Assembly: GCA_036346255.1 (NCBI GenBank)
Contig: CM070640.1
Location: 37,195,238 to 37,259,237 of the forward strand
Direction of reading: 5' to 3'
Length of the DNA: 64,000 nt
From: Ampelocalamus luodianensis
Lineage: Eukaryota; Streptophyta; Magnoliopsida; Poales; Poaceae
Part shown: piece by piece, positions 63,086 through 64,000 of the stretch
How positions within the stretch are numbered: position 1 is the first letter of the stretch
Layout: each line of letters opens with the position of its first letter
Made by a program: the position numbers and the translations under genes
Notes under the pieces: generated by a model
The model's input: the letters and a program-made list of their open reading frames with translations, nothing else
Told to the model about the DNA's origin: nothing
Database searches by the model: none

Positions 63086-64000
63086 CTAGAAGAAGGCCCC
63101 GCATAGCTCAGGGTTCTCGCAGCCGCACGGAATCGTCAGCCTCAGGCACCCGCAGTACGGCGGCGGCGGCATCGGCGGCGGCGTGAGCAATGTGCAACGC
63201 TGGTTATCTTCTTTTTCCTTGGTCCCTTCTTCACCATCATTCTTCTTCTTCTCTTCTGCTTCCTTCTTTTTCTCTTCTTTTTCTTCACCATCATTCTTCT
63301 TCTCTTCTGCTTCCTTCTTCTTCTCTTCTTCTTCTACTTCCTTCTTTTTCTTGGTTAGATCGGGCCTTCTCGGCGGGGAACCGGGGGGACTCGGACGCCT
63401 CGGGGTAGTGGCCGTCGGAGCTGGCGGCCTGAGGCGAACGGGGACGTGCCTGGTGTAGACGGAGGCGGAGACGGAGACGGTCGCGGCGAGGGAGAAGGCC
63501 GACGACAGGCGGACCTGCCCGCAGAACCTGCCGGCTTGACCGCAGAGGCTGCTGCGCTGCCGCCGAGATCCGCCGCCCCGGGGCGGGCCGCAGGAGGTGA
63601 TGTCGTCGACGGCGAACAGCAGCGCGGCCGACGACGCCGTGAGCGCCAGTACGAGCTTGTCGATGAGCTCGACGGCCTTGGCCGCCTTCCCCTTCCCCAT
63701 CACCTCCAGGTAGATCGCCACGCCCTGCAGCACCGCCGACAGCAGCTCGGCCAGCGCCGAGTACCTGAGCCACCACGCGCGCATCGAGGATCGTGCTTAG
63801 CTAGCTTTACAAGCGAAACCATGGAGAAGATATCTACTAACACAGCTTACTTGAAGGAGTTGTAGTCGCTGTAGGAGACGGTGCCGGCGCCGGCGGGGCA
63901 GCCGCCGCCGCCGTCGCTGACGCTGACGCTGTGGACGCACTGCGTGGAGGCGATCGTCATGATCCCCGACGCCAGCGACAGCCCCACCGTCGCGATGCGG
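63086..64000 (-). CDS. CASP-like membrane protein, 5' partial, two visible exons
   Basis: Exon 64000-63851 (continues beyond the window) and exon 63764-63086 are joined by an 86-bp intron (GTAAGC donor, CTCAG acceptor) within a Lys codon. Visible domains: end of TM1 with conserved Arg (RIATVGLSLASGIMTIAS), extracellular loop (CVHSVSVSD, YSDYNSFKYS), TM2 (ALAELLSAVLQGVAIYLEVM), TM3 (LVLALTASSAALLFAV followed by conserved DD) and TM4 (SAFSLAATVSVSASVYTRHV). CASP-like proteins (UPF0497/DUF588) form plasma-membrane domains that can guide cell-wall lignification. Unusually, the frame runs on for about 115 residues after TM4 through a Pro-rich stretch and a Lys/Glu-rich repeat to a stop at 63086; relatives normally end soon after TM4. 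Confidence 0.8.
63215..63355 (-). repeat. Lys/Glu-coding (GAA/AAG) imperfect repeat in the CASP-like tail
   Basis: The plus strand is a run of TTC/TTCTT triplets with an imperfect duplication ('cttcaccatcattcttcttct' twice, 'cttctgcttccttctt' three times). Minus-strand translation is EEKKKEAEEKKNDGEE and variants. The triplet period preserves the frame. Confidence 0.75.

Noticed and set aside
63446..63865. 139-codon plus-strand ORF over the CASP-like gene
   Set aside because: Antisense shadow; transmembrane pattern and splice sites are on the minus strand.
1..64000. CRISPR array, rRNA operon, organelle insertion, bacterial operon
   Set aside because: No regularly spaced repeats of that type, no rRNA or organelle gene motifs, and spliced plant genes and LTR elements throughout.

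Overview
The window looks like nuclear DNA of a grass (Poaceae). The two convincing host genes have very GC-rich coding exons, short GT-AG introns and plant-specific families (an ACT-like bHLH protein and a CASP-like membrane protein). Most of the rest is nested transposable elements: Ty1/copia and Ty3/gypsy LTR elements, a Mutator-like element carrying a plant mobile domain (PMD) gene, hAT and PIF/Harbinger non-autonomous DNA elements, and a SINE. No rRNA, confident tRNA, CRISPR array or bacterial-type operon was seen. Everything was read by eye, so coordinates of degenerate elements are approximate; boundaries given with a target-site duplication (TSD) were checked base by base.

Layout. 1-3002: minisatellite-rich non-coding DNA, then a GC-rich retroelement leader and one 276-bp LTR. 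3003-5980: mostly unique-looking DNA with an orphan 5'-exon-like GC island and coding-like scraps on the minus strand. 5985-9386: a decayed copia element, interrupted by a palindromic pair of LTRs (6116-7621, TSD CTTAT) and by a hAT-type MITE (8001-8317). 10312-24085: a MULE with long inverted ends. Its transposase ORF is split by a gag-only gypsy element (12134-19857, TSD GAAGT), which is itself split by a gag-only copia element (16374-18935, TSD TCTAC). The MULE also carries a degenerate PMD gene on the opposite strand. 25462-28130: a second copy of the gag-only copia family (TSD GTGCA). 28515-42997: two related copia elements arranged head to head, both lacking most of the 5' LTR. They carry a third gag-only copia copy (31283-33938, TSD GTGAA), a solo LTR (38798-39459) and a large solo LTR (41310-42622, TSD GGTTT). 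43016-43670: tandemly duplicated gag scraps. 45311-45599: a SINE. 45737-50387: a recent, nearly full-length copia element (TSD CCCTC). 51039-52215: a PIF/Harbinger-type element with GC-rich interior. 52864-59514: a gag-protease-only gypsy element with a hAT MITE and an antisense ORF remnant. 60782-64000: the two host genes, both on the minus strand.

How it fits together. Almost none of the mobile elements could move on its own. The gag-only copia and gypsy families keep LTRs, primer-binding site, polypurine tract and a gag-like ORF, but no integrase or reverse transcriptase, so they would depend on enzymes from related autonomous elements. The in-frame split of the MULE ORF and the TSDs give a relative order: MULE first, then gypsy, then copia. 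The likely functional host content is confined to the last 3.5 kb.
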